This document shows, in pieces, positions 6,883-13,201 of a DNA stretch of 17,264 bases (its first letter is position 1; every line of letters starts with the position of its first letter). Position numbers and translations under genes: made by a program. A model generated the notes under the pieces. The model had not been told where the DNA came from, made no database searches, and was given only the letters and a program-made list of their open reading frames with translations. Origin of the DNA: Oscillospiraceae bacterium (lineage in GTDB: Bacteria > Bacillota > Clostridia > Oscillospirales > CAG-272); NCBI GenBank assembly GCA_015065395.1, contig SVQJ01000016.1:1-17264 (forward strand), written 5' to 3'.

Positions 6883-7652
6883 AAAGTGCATATCTCCTTT
6901 ACTTTTTGCATAGTCACGGTACGCTTTTGGCCCTTATGACAGATCATAAGAAACTCTGTGTTTCCATCTCCGCCGAATATTGGAGATCTGATGAGATCTG
7001 TACAACCGAGACCGGCGGTCTCTGCAAATAATATCACCTTTTCAACAGCGTTCAACATAACATTCTTATCTTTCACAATACCACCCTTACCGAGACCGCT
7101 TCTGCCGCACTCGAACTGAGGCTTGATCAAGCTTATATAAATCCCGTTATCCCCAAGAACGCTGACAGCCGCAGGTATTATCAATGTTTGGGAAATAAAG
7201 GAAACATCAGTAACAGCTATATCACAAAGCTCTCCAATATCTTTAACCGATAGATTTCTTGCATTAAAATTCTCAATATTGATCACACGGCTGTCCGAAA
7301 CCAAAGATGGATCAAGCTGTCCGCTGCCGGAATCTACTGCGTATACTTTGACTGCGCCCCGTTGAAGCAAACAATCTGTAAACCCCCCGCTGGACGCACC
7401 TATATCCACGGCTACCATTCCAGCAACATCAACATTAAATGCCTCTAGGGCAGCGCAAAGCTTGACGCCGCCACGGCTCACATAACTGTAAGGATGACCT
7501 GTCACAACTATAGAGTCATTCTCAGCAACAGGTAGCGATGCTTTTTGGGCAACCCTTCCGTTAACGGTTACAAATCCTTCTTCTATAAGAATTTTCCCAT
7601 AGCTCCTGCTCTTTGCAAGTCCGTTTTCGTACAAAAAAGCATCAAGTCTCAT
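6879..7652 (-). CDS. tlyA: TlyA-family rRNA 2'-O-methyltransferase (hemolysin A-like, YqxC)
   Basis: TlyA proteins are SAM-dependent methyltransferases; Mycobacterium TlyA methylates ribose 2'-OH in 16S and 23S rRNA. The old name hemolysin is not supported by the sequence. The 257-residue protein has an N-terminal S4 RNA-binding domain (1-60: MRLDAFLYENGLAKSRSYGK, then IEEGFVTVNGRVA) and a FtsJ-like Rossmann domain with the SAM motif DIGASSGGFTD (83-93), DVSFIS (149-154) and LIKPQFE (175-181). A K-D-K-E style catalytic set can be placed at Lys64, Asp149, Lys177 and Glu181. The start overlaps the ispA stop as ATGA with little Shine-Dalgarno sequence, so translation is likely coupled; the stop overlaps nadK. 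In the classical order dxs stands between ispA and this gene; it is absent here. The exact rRNA target is not predictable. Confidence 0.93.
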   Translation of the reverse strand: MRLDAFLYENGLAKSRSYGKILIEEGFVTVNGRVAQKASLPVAENDSIVVTGHPYSYVSRGGVKLCAALEAFNVDVAGMVAVDIGASSGGFTDCLLQRGAVKVYAVDSGSGQLDPSLVSDSRVINIENFNARNLSVKDIGELCDIAVTDVSFISQTLIIPAAVSVLGDNGIYISLIKPQFECGRSGLGKGGIVKDKNVMLNAVEKVILFAETAGLGCTDLIRSPIFGGDGNTEFLMICHKGQKRTVTMQKVKEICTL

Positions 7653-8527
7653 TTTGTTCTTTTAAGTAAAAACTCCGGTAAAGAACAGATTATACCGCTG
7701 TTCTCCATCTCACAGAAAATACCGGAAGCATTCACACTAAGGCTTTCAGCTATTCTATCAGCCTCATCTTCAGTCATATACGAGAGAACGGTTTTCTTGC
7801 CGTTCTTCTCATCACTTCCAACAGGCTTTCCAAGCTCCTCCGTCGTGCTTCGCACGTCAAGAAGATCGTCAATGATCTGAAAGGCAAGTCCTATTGAAAG
7901 TGCATATTCGCGAATCATATCAGCAATTTCTTCTGAATACTCCAATGGCGAAGCTATGTAACCAAGCAAAGAAGCAGCCGCAATTAATCCGCCTGTTTTT
8001 TTGTAATGAAGTATCTTCAGAGACTCATAATCGGGACAGTTTGTGAGAAGGTCGATCTCCTGACCGCCGCACATTCCCATAGCGCCGGCACACTGTGCAA
8101 GAGTTTTAACAGCTAAAGCATTCTTCTCAGCCGAAAGAGGTGCGCTCGCGCAAATCTCAAAGGCATAAGTTAACAAAGCATCACCGGCAAGGAGCGCCAC
8201 ATCTTCACCGAAAGCTTTATGGCATGAGGGCTTTCCTCGTCTAATATCATCATTATCCATACATGGTAGATCATCGTGAACGAGAGAATAGGCATGAACC
8301 ATCTCTATTGCGGCGGCATAATATGCACAATCCTCAACGCAAGCTCCAAAAAGCCTTGCGAATTCGATAGTGAGAAATGCTCTGATCCTTTTACCTCCGT
8401 CAAGGGTAGCATAAGCCATCGCTTCAGCCATTTTACCCGAGCCCAGTCTCTCTTTCTCAAGAAGCTTTTCAAGAGTTTCTTCAATGAACTCACCGTTTTC
8501 CAAAAGTCGTTCTTTGATCATGCTCAT
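7649..8527 (-). CDS. ispA: Polyprenyl synthetase, farnesyl diphosphate synthase type
   Basis: This enzyme condenses dimethylallyl/geranyl diphosphate with isopentenyl diphosphate to make C15 (possibly C20) prenyl diphosphates, which feed undecaprenyl phosphate and quinone synthesis. In the 292-residue product the first aspartate-rich motif is DDLPCMD (85-91), the form with two extra residues typical of bacterial short-chain synthases; GGKRIRAFL (44-52), GDALLTYAFE (115-124), GGQEIDL and the second motif DDLLD (220-224) in AFQIIDDLLDV are present, as is KKTVLSYM-type C-terminal sequence. A TTG at 8551 would add eight residues, but GAGG lies just upstream of the ATG at 8527 with good spacing, so I start there, one base after the xseB stop. 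Chain length (FPP versus GGPP) is inferred from the family only. It overlaps tlyA by 4 nt. Confidence 0.95.
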   Translation of the reverse strand: MSMIKERLLENGEFIEETLEKLLEKERLGSGKMAEAMAYATLDGGKRIRAFLTIEFARLFGACVEDCAYYAAAIEMVHAYSLVHDDLPCMDNDDIRRGKPSCHKAFGEDVALLAGDALLTYAFEICASAPLSAEKNALAVKTLAQCAGAMGMCGGQEIDLLTNCPDYESLKILHYKKTGGLIAAASLLGYIASPLEYSEEIADMIREYALSIGLAFQIIDDLLDVRSTTEELGKPVGSDEKNGKKTVLSYMTEDEADRIAESLSVNASGIFCEMENSGIICSLPEFLLKRTK

Positions 8528-8528
8528 A

Positions 8529-8744
8529 TTATTCCTCGCCCGTATCTGCAAGAGTAAGCATGGTCACCTTCTGCTCCGCAGCATCAAGCTTACCGTTGCA
8601 AACCTTAACGAGCGCTACTCCCTCCTCAAAAAGTTCAAGTGATGCATCCAAGGAAGACTCTCCGTTTTCCAAAAGATGCACTATTTCTTCAAGACGGCGA
8701 ATCGCATCCTCGAATGATATATTCTCAATTTTTTCTCTATTCAT
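8529..8744 (-). CDS. xseB: Exodeoxyribonuclease VII small subunit
   Basis: XseB is the small regulatory/structural subunit that joins XseA to form exonuclease VII, which degrades single-stranded DNA from both ends to oligonucleotides. The 71-residue product is a two-helix protein: ISFEDAIRRLEEIVHLLENG (about 9-28) matches the invariant FE.al..LE.IV..LE.G helix, then SLDASLELFEEGVALVKVC (about 31-49) matches the second helix. An in-frame ATG at 8759 would add five residues, but a GAGG site (8754-8757) lies 9 nt before the ATG at 8744, and that start gives the usual N-terminus. It overlaps the xseA stop by 8 nt and its stop is one base before ispA, so all three are likely co-translated. Confidence 0.95.
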   Translation of the reverse strand: MNREKIENISFEDAIRRLEEIVHLLENGESSLDASLELFEEGVALVKVCNGKLDAAEQKVTMLTLADTGEE

Positions 8745-9960
8745 TAAAATCAACCTCATTTACCGTTGCATCCATTTTTCCGTCTGCAAGCCTTAATTCA
8801 ATTTTTTGTCCAACAGAAACATCCTTCACTGATTTAACGACCATGTTCTGCGAAAAAACAGCAGTGTAGCCGCGCGTAAGCACAGCTAATGGATTAAGCG
8901 CCTCCAAAGCGGCGGTGTTCTTTATGAGCACAGCCTTCTTTTTCTCAGTGAATGTAATCCCTCCTGCTTCCAAGCGTTGAGAAAGTGAAAGGACCTGCAT
9001 TCTCCTGTCCTCTACGTAATTTTTCGGTGATGTCAGAGTGCGGGATCTTTCCAATCGCGAGAGATGCTCCTTAAGGTACGCAAATCTCTTTTTGAGCACC
9101 ATGCTCTCCCGTGAAATAATATTATTAAACTTTTGTTTTAATTCGTAAATATCAGGCACCGCAAGCTCTGCTGCTGCAGAGGGTGTGGGGGCTCTCCTGT
9201 CTGCAACAAAATCACAAATCGTGAAATCAGTCTCATGACCTACTGCTGAAATAACAGGTATCCGTGAAGCAAAAACACTTCTTGCAACACGCTCACTGTT
9301 AAAAGCCCAAAGGTCCTCAATACTTCCGCCGCCTCTTCCAACTATAAGGACATCACAACTGTTGGTTCTGTTGAAATATTCTATTCCCCTCGCAACGCTT
9401 TCAACTGCACCATCACCCTGCACAAGCGCAGGATAAACCATAACCTCAGCGTAGGGGAATCTCCTTTGGCAAACATTGATTATATCTCTCACGGCGGCAC
9501 CTGTGGGAGAAGTCACCACACCAACGCGAGAAGGGATCTTTGGAAGAGGGGATTTTTTATCAGCACTGAAAAGACCTTCGCCATCAAGCTTTTTCTTAAG
9601 CTGTTCAAAAGCAAGGTATAGAGCACCGACTCCATCGGGTTCCATAGCGTCTGCGTAAAGCTGATATGCTCCGTCACGAACAAACGCAGAAATACGGCCG
9701 TGAGCTGTTACCTTCATTCCGTTTTCGGGTCTGAATCCGATCCCCAAAGCGGCAGATCGGAACATAACGCATTTCAGAGCGCTTGCTTCGTCCTTCAAAG
9801 TGAAATACAGATGGCCTGATGAATGCGCTTTGAAATTTGAGATCTCGCCTTTAATATATATATCAGTAAGCGGCGGATTAAGATCAAGAAGATCCTTTAT
9901 ATACTGATTCAACTCAGTAACAGAAAGCGCCGCAGGAAAACGCATACTGCTGATATCCAT
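8737..9960 (-). CDS. xseA: Exodeoxyribonuclease VII large subunit
   Basis: XseA carries the nuclease activity of exonuclease VII, used in mismatch repair and clearing of single-stranded DNA. The 407-residue protein begins with the OB-fold domain, LSVTELNQYIKDLLD (12-26), YIKGEISNF (35-43) and SGHLYFTLKDE (48-58). The catalytic domain has RVGVVTSPTGAAVRDI (145-160), DVLIVGRGGGSIEDLWAFN (203-221), PVISAVGHETDFTICDFVAD (235-254) and RRAPTPSAAAEL (255-266), all diagnostic. The C-terminal half (about 275-350) is helical coiled coil that binds XseB, and it ends with NPLAVLTRGY, also a family landmark. The ATG at 9960 has an AGGAG site 7 nt upstream. xseA-xseB-ispA is a conserved Firmicutes block. 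Confidence 0.97.
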   Translation of the reverse strand: MDISSMRFPAALSVTELNQYIKDLLDLNPPLTDIYIKGEISNFKAHSSGHLYFTLKDEASALKCVMFRSAALGIGFRPENGMKVTAHGRISAFVRDGAYQLYADAMEPDGVGALYLAFEQLKKKLDGEGLFSADKKSPLPKIPSRVGVVTSPTGAAVRDIINVCQRRFPYAEVMVYPALVQGDGAVESVARGIEYFNRTNSCDVLIVGRGGGSIEDLWAFNSERVARSVFASRIPVISAVGHETDFTICDFVADRRAPTPSAAAELAVPDIYELKQKFNNIISRESMVLKKRFAYLKEHLSRLERSRTLTSPKNYVEDRRMQVLSLSQRLEAGGITFTEKKKAVLIKNTAALEALNPLAVLTRGYTAVFSQNMVVKSVKDVSVGQKIELRLADGKMDATVNEVDFNE

Positions 9961-9982
9961 AAGCGTCTCCTTCTAATTTGTG

Positions 9983-10942
9983 TTAAATATTGTGAAGAAA
10001 ATTCTCTCTCGCAAGAAGAGCTGTTCCGGCAGCATTATCAGCCGAAAAAGCAGGGCTCGCAAAAGAACCGAATCGTGAAAGATCATTTTTAATTATTGAA
10101 CAGCTCATAACACCGCCCGCATAAACAACGGGAAGATTTGGGTACTGTTCTCTAAGATTCTCAGTAAGCTTTCTGAGGGTTCTACTGATAAAATCAATAA
10201 CGAATGCACTGACGCAGGAAGCGTCAATTCCTTTATCATACATTTGAATCGCTTTATTTTCAAGTCCCGACAGATTACAGCTAAGGCCGTTTACACATAT
10301 TTTTGCACCGGAAAGCTTTCCCGTATACTTTCTTGCCATAGCTTCAAGGTGAGGACCTGCAGGAAAAGGAATCCCCATATATACACCTGCACGGTCAATG
10401 GCCTGACCGGCGTTTATATCAAGAGTACCACCGATCCGCTCTACCAAAAACGGCTTTTCTCCCTCCCCTGGAGTTATGTAAAGGATATCGGTCGTGCCGC
10501 CGGAAACATGAAAAGCCGCAAAGGGAGAGTTCATAAGAGATAAGCTTTCTGAAGAGTATAGCGCAGCCATAATATGTCCGCACTGATGGGAAAAGTGAAA
10601 AACAGGACAATCACTGCCAAGACCTACTCCGCTTGCGGCAGAAACTCCCGCAAGAAAGCAAGGCATATAAGAACCGTCTCTGTCAGTAGGCCTTGCAGAA
10701 ACACCGACTGCAAGGATAGGATTATCTGAAATATATTTTCTCACCTCTGACATCAGAAGCGGAAGGGACTTCGTGTGGTGAAAGACCGCATCGCTTTGCC
10801 GCAGTCCCCTTTCTCCCTCTTTAACGGGCAAGGGGTTCTTAAGATTGGCAATGATATTTCCGGCATAGTCGGCAATAGAAACGCTTGTCGTATAATTACT
10901 GGTATCTATACCGAGAAAAAATCCGTCATTTTTGCTCTTCAT
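9983..10942 (-). CDS. TsaD/Kae1-like ASKHA-fold protein (clostridial paralog)
   Basis: The protein belongs to the TsaD/Kae1 family (older name O-sialoglycoprotein endopeptidase) but looks like the clostridial paralog that lives between nusB and xseA rather than the t6A-forming TsaD itself: the N-terminus is GIDTSNYTTSVSIAD instead of TsaD's GIETSCDETa. In the 319-residue product the metal-binding HxxxH is present as SHQCGH (His119, His123), as are FHVSGGTTDIL (about 144-154), GQAIDRAG (about 179-186), VVYAGGVMSC and Asp302 in SADNAAGTALLA, so nucleotide and metal binding look intact. A TTG at 10969 would extend it by nine residues, but AGGAAAG lies 8-10 nt before the ATG at 10942, inside the nusB 3' end (17-nt overlap). 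Function is unknown; a role beside true TsaD in tRNA modification is only a guess. Confidence 0.85.
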   Translation of the reverse strand: MKSKNDGFFLGIDTSNYTTSVSIADYAGNIIANLKNPLPVKEGERGLRQSDAVFHHTKSLPLLMSEVRKYISDNPILAVGVSARPTDRDGSYMPCFLAGVSAASGVGLGSDCPVFHFSHQCGHIMAALYSSESLSLMNSPFAAFHVSGGTTDILYITPGEGEKPFLVERIGGTLDINAGQAIDRAGVYMGIPFPAGPHLEAMARKYTGKLSGAKICVNGLSCNLSGLENKAIQMYDKGIDASCVSAFVIDFISRTLRKLTENLREQYPNLPVVYAGGVMSCSIIKNDLSRFGSFASPAFSADNAAGTALLARENFLHNI

Positions 10943-11345
10943 CGATGATCTTTCCTGTATTACGTGCAATTCTGTTGAGAATTCCGTTTATAAAGCGAGG
11001 TGCTTTTGCATCGTCATATACCTTCGCAATTTCGACAGCCTCATTAATTGCTGCCTTGGGAGGAACATCAGTATAAAGCATCTCACCGACGCAAAGTCTG
11101 AGAATTGCCTTCGTAACCGCGGTCATTCTTGAAAGCTTCCAGTTTTCTGCAGATTCCGAGATAACCTTATCAATATCACAAAGATGCGCCATACAGAGGC
11201 AATAAAGATTTTTAGCAAATTCACTTCCCTTTGCATCTCTTGCACTCAAGGACTTCTCGTAGATCTCTGTAGAAGTCTCACCATTTCTGAAATCGGTTTC
11301 ATACAAAAGCTCAAACGCGCATATTCTGCTTTCTCTTCTAGTCAT
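10926..11345 (-). CDS. nusB: Transcription antitermination factor NusB
   Basis: NusB binds boxA RNA with NusE (S10) and takes part in antitermination of rRNA operons. The 139-residue all-helical protein has the family N-terminus TRRESRICAFELLYETDF, an arginine-rich RNA-contacting segment, and the C-terminal landmark block AILRLCVGEMLYTDVPPKAA followed by INEAVEIAKVYDDAKAPRFINGILN. It is the first gene of the long minus-strand operon: a perfect consensus promoter ends about 50 nt upstream, and AAAGGA lies about 11 nt before the ATG. The 3' end overlaps the TsaD-like gene by 17 nt. NusB at the head of an operon with xseA and ispA matches Bacillus and Clostridia gene order. Confidence 0.97.
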   Translation of the reverse strand: MTRRESRICAFELLYETDFRNGETSTEIYEKSLSARDAKGSEFAKNLYCLCMAHLCDIDKVISESAENWKLSRMTAVTKAILRLCVGEMLYTDVPPKAAINEAVEIAKVYDDAKAPRFINGILNRIARNTGKIIDEEQK

Positions 11346-11402
11346 AGCATTAGTTTTCCTTTATGAAAATAGATATAAAATGTCCATATATACTTATCTT
11401 AC

Positions 11403-11431
11403 ATTATATCAAAAGTACACCTTAATGTCAA
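11403..11431 (-). promoter_or_regulatory. Consensus sigma-A promoter of the nusB operon
   Basis: On the minus strand the -35 box is TTGACA (11431-11426) and the -10 box TATAAT (11408-11403), separated by exactly 17 bp, a full match to the consensus. Transcription should begin near 11396, leaving a leader of about 50 nt before nusB. No comparable promoter was seen in the spacers further down the operon. Confidence 0.9.
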
Positions 11432-11467
11432 TGAATAAAGCAGATAAATATTCATGTATGTATTCAT
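11431..11467. promoter_or_regulatory. Three ATGAAT/ATTCAT half-sites between divergent promoters
   Basis: ATGAAT occurs at 11431-11436 and its complement ATTCAT at 11450-11455 and 11462-11467, the last two as direct repeats 12 bp apart. They lie between the -35 boxes of the nusB operon and of the divergent membrane-protein gene. TGAAT/ATTCA is the half-site core of known ARG boxes, and argR is in the operon, but the spacing does not match a standard 18-bp ARG box and the region is AT-rich. Confidence 0.3.
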
Positions 11468-11475
11468 TTTGACCC

Positions 11476-11504
11476 TTGAAATATCAAGAAAAATATGTTA
11501 TGAT
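11476..11504 (+). promoter_or_regulatory. Sigma-A promoter of the small membrane-protein gene
   Basis: The -35 box TTGAAA (11476-11481) and -10 box TATGAT (11499-11504) are 17 bp apart, with an extended -10 TG at 11496-11497. The expected start near 11511 leaves a leader of only about 25 nt, containing the AAGG-type ribosome site. The -35 box overlaps the small inverted repeat CTTGA-AATA-TCAAG (11475-11488), a possible operator. Confidence 0.8.
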
Positions 11505-11535
11505 ATATTCCAAGTTAAAAAGGTAAGGTCTTAGT

Positions 11536-11964
11536 ATGAGAATCAAAAAAACTATATTCGAGCTTCTGAAAAGCAGCTGTATAATCTTCACTGTTGTTTC
11601 GCTTATAATGATATCATTAAGCGATGCGGTACACACCAAGGCAACCACTAATCCAAGCATTTCAAAATCTCTTTGGCAATTTTTTGCTTTTTCCATTCTT
11701 CTTGCTGCAGCAAATCTTATCTTAAAAAGCCAAAAGTTATCTGCACCTGCACGTCTCGGCATTCACTTTATCGCCTGCGCTGTATTATATTTTTTCACCA
11801 TAGTCGTAATTGGACAAAAGATCGCAAGCGGAACGCAAACGATCGTCGCCATGATGATTTTTCTTATTGTTTATTTCATTTTTGCCGCTGTATATCTTAT
11901 AACGAACAGCATCAAAAAACAGAAAAGAATCAAATCAGAAAAGTACGAAAGCATGTTCAGATAA
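11536..11964 (+). CDS. Small four-helix membrane protein, possibly DUF3021-like
   Basis: I do not firmly recognise this 142-residue protein. It has a basic N-terminus (MRIKKTIFELLKS), four predicted membrane helices at about 14-33, 46-63, 73-93 and 102-124, and a strongly basic cytoplasmic tail (KKQKRIKSEKYESMFR). The helix 3 start ARLGIHFIACAVLYFF and the overall layout resemble the DUF3021 family of small membrane proteins, which often accompany LytTR regulators, but no LytTR gene is here and I hold the assignment loosely. It is real: a strong extended -10 promoter, a ribosome site (AAGGTAAGG) 7 nt before the ATG and its own terminator frame it exactly. It stands alone, divergent from nusB and convergent with udp, so its transcription is independent of both operons. 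Function is unknown. Confidence 0.8.
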   Translation: MRIKKTIFELLKSSCIIFTVVSLIMISLSDAVHTKATTNPSISKSLWQFFAFSILLAAANLILKSQKLSAPARLGIHFIACAVLYFFTIVVIGQKIASGTQTIVAMMIFLIVYFIFAAVYLITNSIKKQKRIKSEKYESMFR

Positions 11965-12009
11965 AAGAAAGCCTTTCAAGCGCACGCTTGAAAGGCTTTC
12001 TTTTATCTG
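11958..12009. terminator. Two-way Rho-independent terminator, perfect 25-bp inverted repeat
   Basis: Arms 11958-11982 and 11985-12009 are perfect complements around a 2-nt centre (CA), giving a very long stem whose GC-rich core GCCTTTCAAGCG is followed on both strands by TTTCTTTTATC. It serves the membrane-protein gene on the plus strand and udp on the minus strand. The two TAA stop codons (11962-11964 and, reversed, 12003-12005) are mirror images within the arms. Confidence 0.95.
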
Positions 12010-12767
12010 CTTTTATCTTGCTCTATAAGTATTTTAAGAGCCTCGACAGCTGTCTTAATTGCACAAGAGGTATCATGCTTTCGCGATTCAGGCATAGCAG
12101 AGCCGGCAGTTTCCTGATTCCAAACACAATGAAAAACGGCACCGGCACGGAGCTTTCTCACAGAGCTGACGATAAACAGCGCCGAGCTCTCCATCTCAGA
12201 GGCAAGACATCCCCCCATCTTCCATGCCTTCCATTTAGAAAGCAGCTCCTGGGAATTCGGCATACTCTCCGGTGAATGCTGGCCGTAAAAGCTGTCCTTG
12301 GCCTGTACCACGCCAAGATGATGACGGTATCCCATTGATACGGCAGCAAACTTCAGCGCAGCTGTCACATCGAAATCAGCAACAGCAGGAAATTCAATAG
12401 GCATATACTCCTTACTTGTACCGTCCATTCTGACAGCACCGGTAGCGATAACAACATCTCCCGGTTCAACAAATTCCTGCATACCTCCGCAGGTACCAAC
12501 CCTTAAAAAAGTATCAACTCCGATTTTAGCAAGCTCCTCAACACATATAGCGGCAGACGGTGCACCAATTCCGGTAGAAACAACGAGCACCCTTTCTCCG
12601 TTTAAGGTGCCCAGATAAGAATTATACTCTCTGTTAAAACCGACCTGCACTGCATTATCAAGATATTCAGCAATCTTAGGAACTCTTCCGGGGTCGCCCG
12701 GAAGTATGGCGTATTTGGCACCGTGTTCTTTTGAAAGCATTATATGATATTGTAATTCTGAGCTCAT
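12003..12767 (-). CDS. udp: Uridine phosphorylase
   Basis: Udp cleaves uridine (and deoxyuridine to some extent) with phosphate to uracil and (deoxy)ribose-1-phosphate. The 254-residue protein is a nucleoside phosphorylase-I family member: phosphate-binding YAILPGDPGRV (19-29) and STGIGAPSAAI (64-74), RVGTCGG (89-95), then VRMDGTSKEYMPIEFPAVADF (112-132), which with VVQAKDSFYGQHSPESMP (153-170) is typical of the uridine-specific subgroup, and the ribose-binding EMES (191-194). The clostridial-type ending VFHCVWNQE and VEALKILIEQD also fits. It is the last gene of the nucleoside operon. Its ATG overlaps the cdd stop as ATGA, with AAAGGAAG about 11 nt upstream. Cdd upstream supplies uridine from cytidine, so the order fits the pathway. 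Its stop lies in the shared terminator. Confidence 0.93.
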   Translation of the reverse strand: MSSELQYHIMLSKEHGAKYAILPGDPGRVPKIAEYLDNAVQVGFNREYNSYLGTLNGERVLVVSTGIGAPSAAICVEELAKIGVDTFLRVGTCGGMQEFVEPGDVVIATGAVRMDGTSKEYMPIEFPAVADFDVTAALKFAAVSMGYRHHLGVVQAKDSFYGQHSPESMPNSQELLSKWKAWKMGGCLASEMESSALFIVSSVRKLRAGAVFHCVWNQETAGSAMPESRKHDTSCAIKTAVEALKILIEQDKSR

Positions 12768-13183
12768 AAATTATCACTTCCTTTAACATTTTCAGGTGAG
12801 AACCTCATCGGCAAGAGATCACTCAGCTTAAAAACAGCTATTCCATCAGTACTCACACAAAGGATCTCAAAATCATCAGAACAAAACTCGGAAATAACCT
12901 GTCTGCAAACGCCGCAAGGCATAAAAGCTTCATTAACCGTGCCGTTCTTGCCGCCGGCAACAGCCATTTTTACAAACGCTCTCTTCCCTTCGCTTATAGC
13001 CTTGAAAATTGCAGTTCTTTCAGCACATACCGTGGGACCGAAGGCTGCATTTTCTATATTACATCCTGTAAAAATACTACCGTCAGAGCAAAGAAGCGCC
13101 GCACCGACGCGGCACCCGGAATAAGGAGCATACGCCCGTTCCATGGCTGATATAGCCGCCTTTGAAAGTTCAATATTATCCAT
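12764..13183 (-). CDS. cdd: Cytidine deaminase
   Basis: Cdd converts cytidine and deoxycytidine to uridine and deoxyuridine with loss of ammonia. The 139-residue length fits the small tetrameric, one-domain form of Gram-positive bacteria. The zinc site is complete: CAE (Cys53, catalytic Glu55) within NIENAAFGPTVCAERTA, and PCGVC (Cys90, Cys93) followed by RQVISEF. The substrate-binding YAPYSGCRVGAALL stretch (18-31) is also present. The ATG at 13183 has an AGGTGG site 4-5 nt upstream and is 18 nt after deoB. It feeds udp, the overlapping next gene. Confidence 0.97.
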   Translation of the reverse strand: MDNIELSKAAISAMERAYAPYSGCRVGAALLCSDGSIFTGCNIENAAFGPTVCAERTAIFKAISEGKRAFVKMAVAGGKNGTVNEAFMPCGVCRQVISEFCSDDFEILCVSTDGIAVFKLSDLLPMRFSPENVKGSDNL

Positions 13184-13201
13184 TTTACCACCTACACTTG
13201 T

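Noticed and set aside
6879..7652. Hemolysin role for TlyA
   Set aside because: The S4 plus FtsJ-like methyltransferase layout with SAM motif supports rRNA methylation; nothing resembles a pore-forming toxin.
8528..8551. Longer ispA from TTG 8551
   Set aside because: GAGG is correctly spaced for the ATG at 8527; the extra residues overlap xseB and are not family-like.
11346..11402. Riboswitch or attenuator in the nusB leader
   Set aside because: The predicted leader is about 50 nt, AT-rich, with no stable hairpin that I can see.
11673..12275. Open frame of 200 codons on the plus strand running through the terminator
   Set aside because: It overlaps the membrane-protein gene out of frame, crosses the palindromic terminator and continues antisense to udp; composition is unlike a protein.
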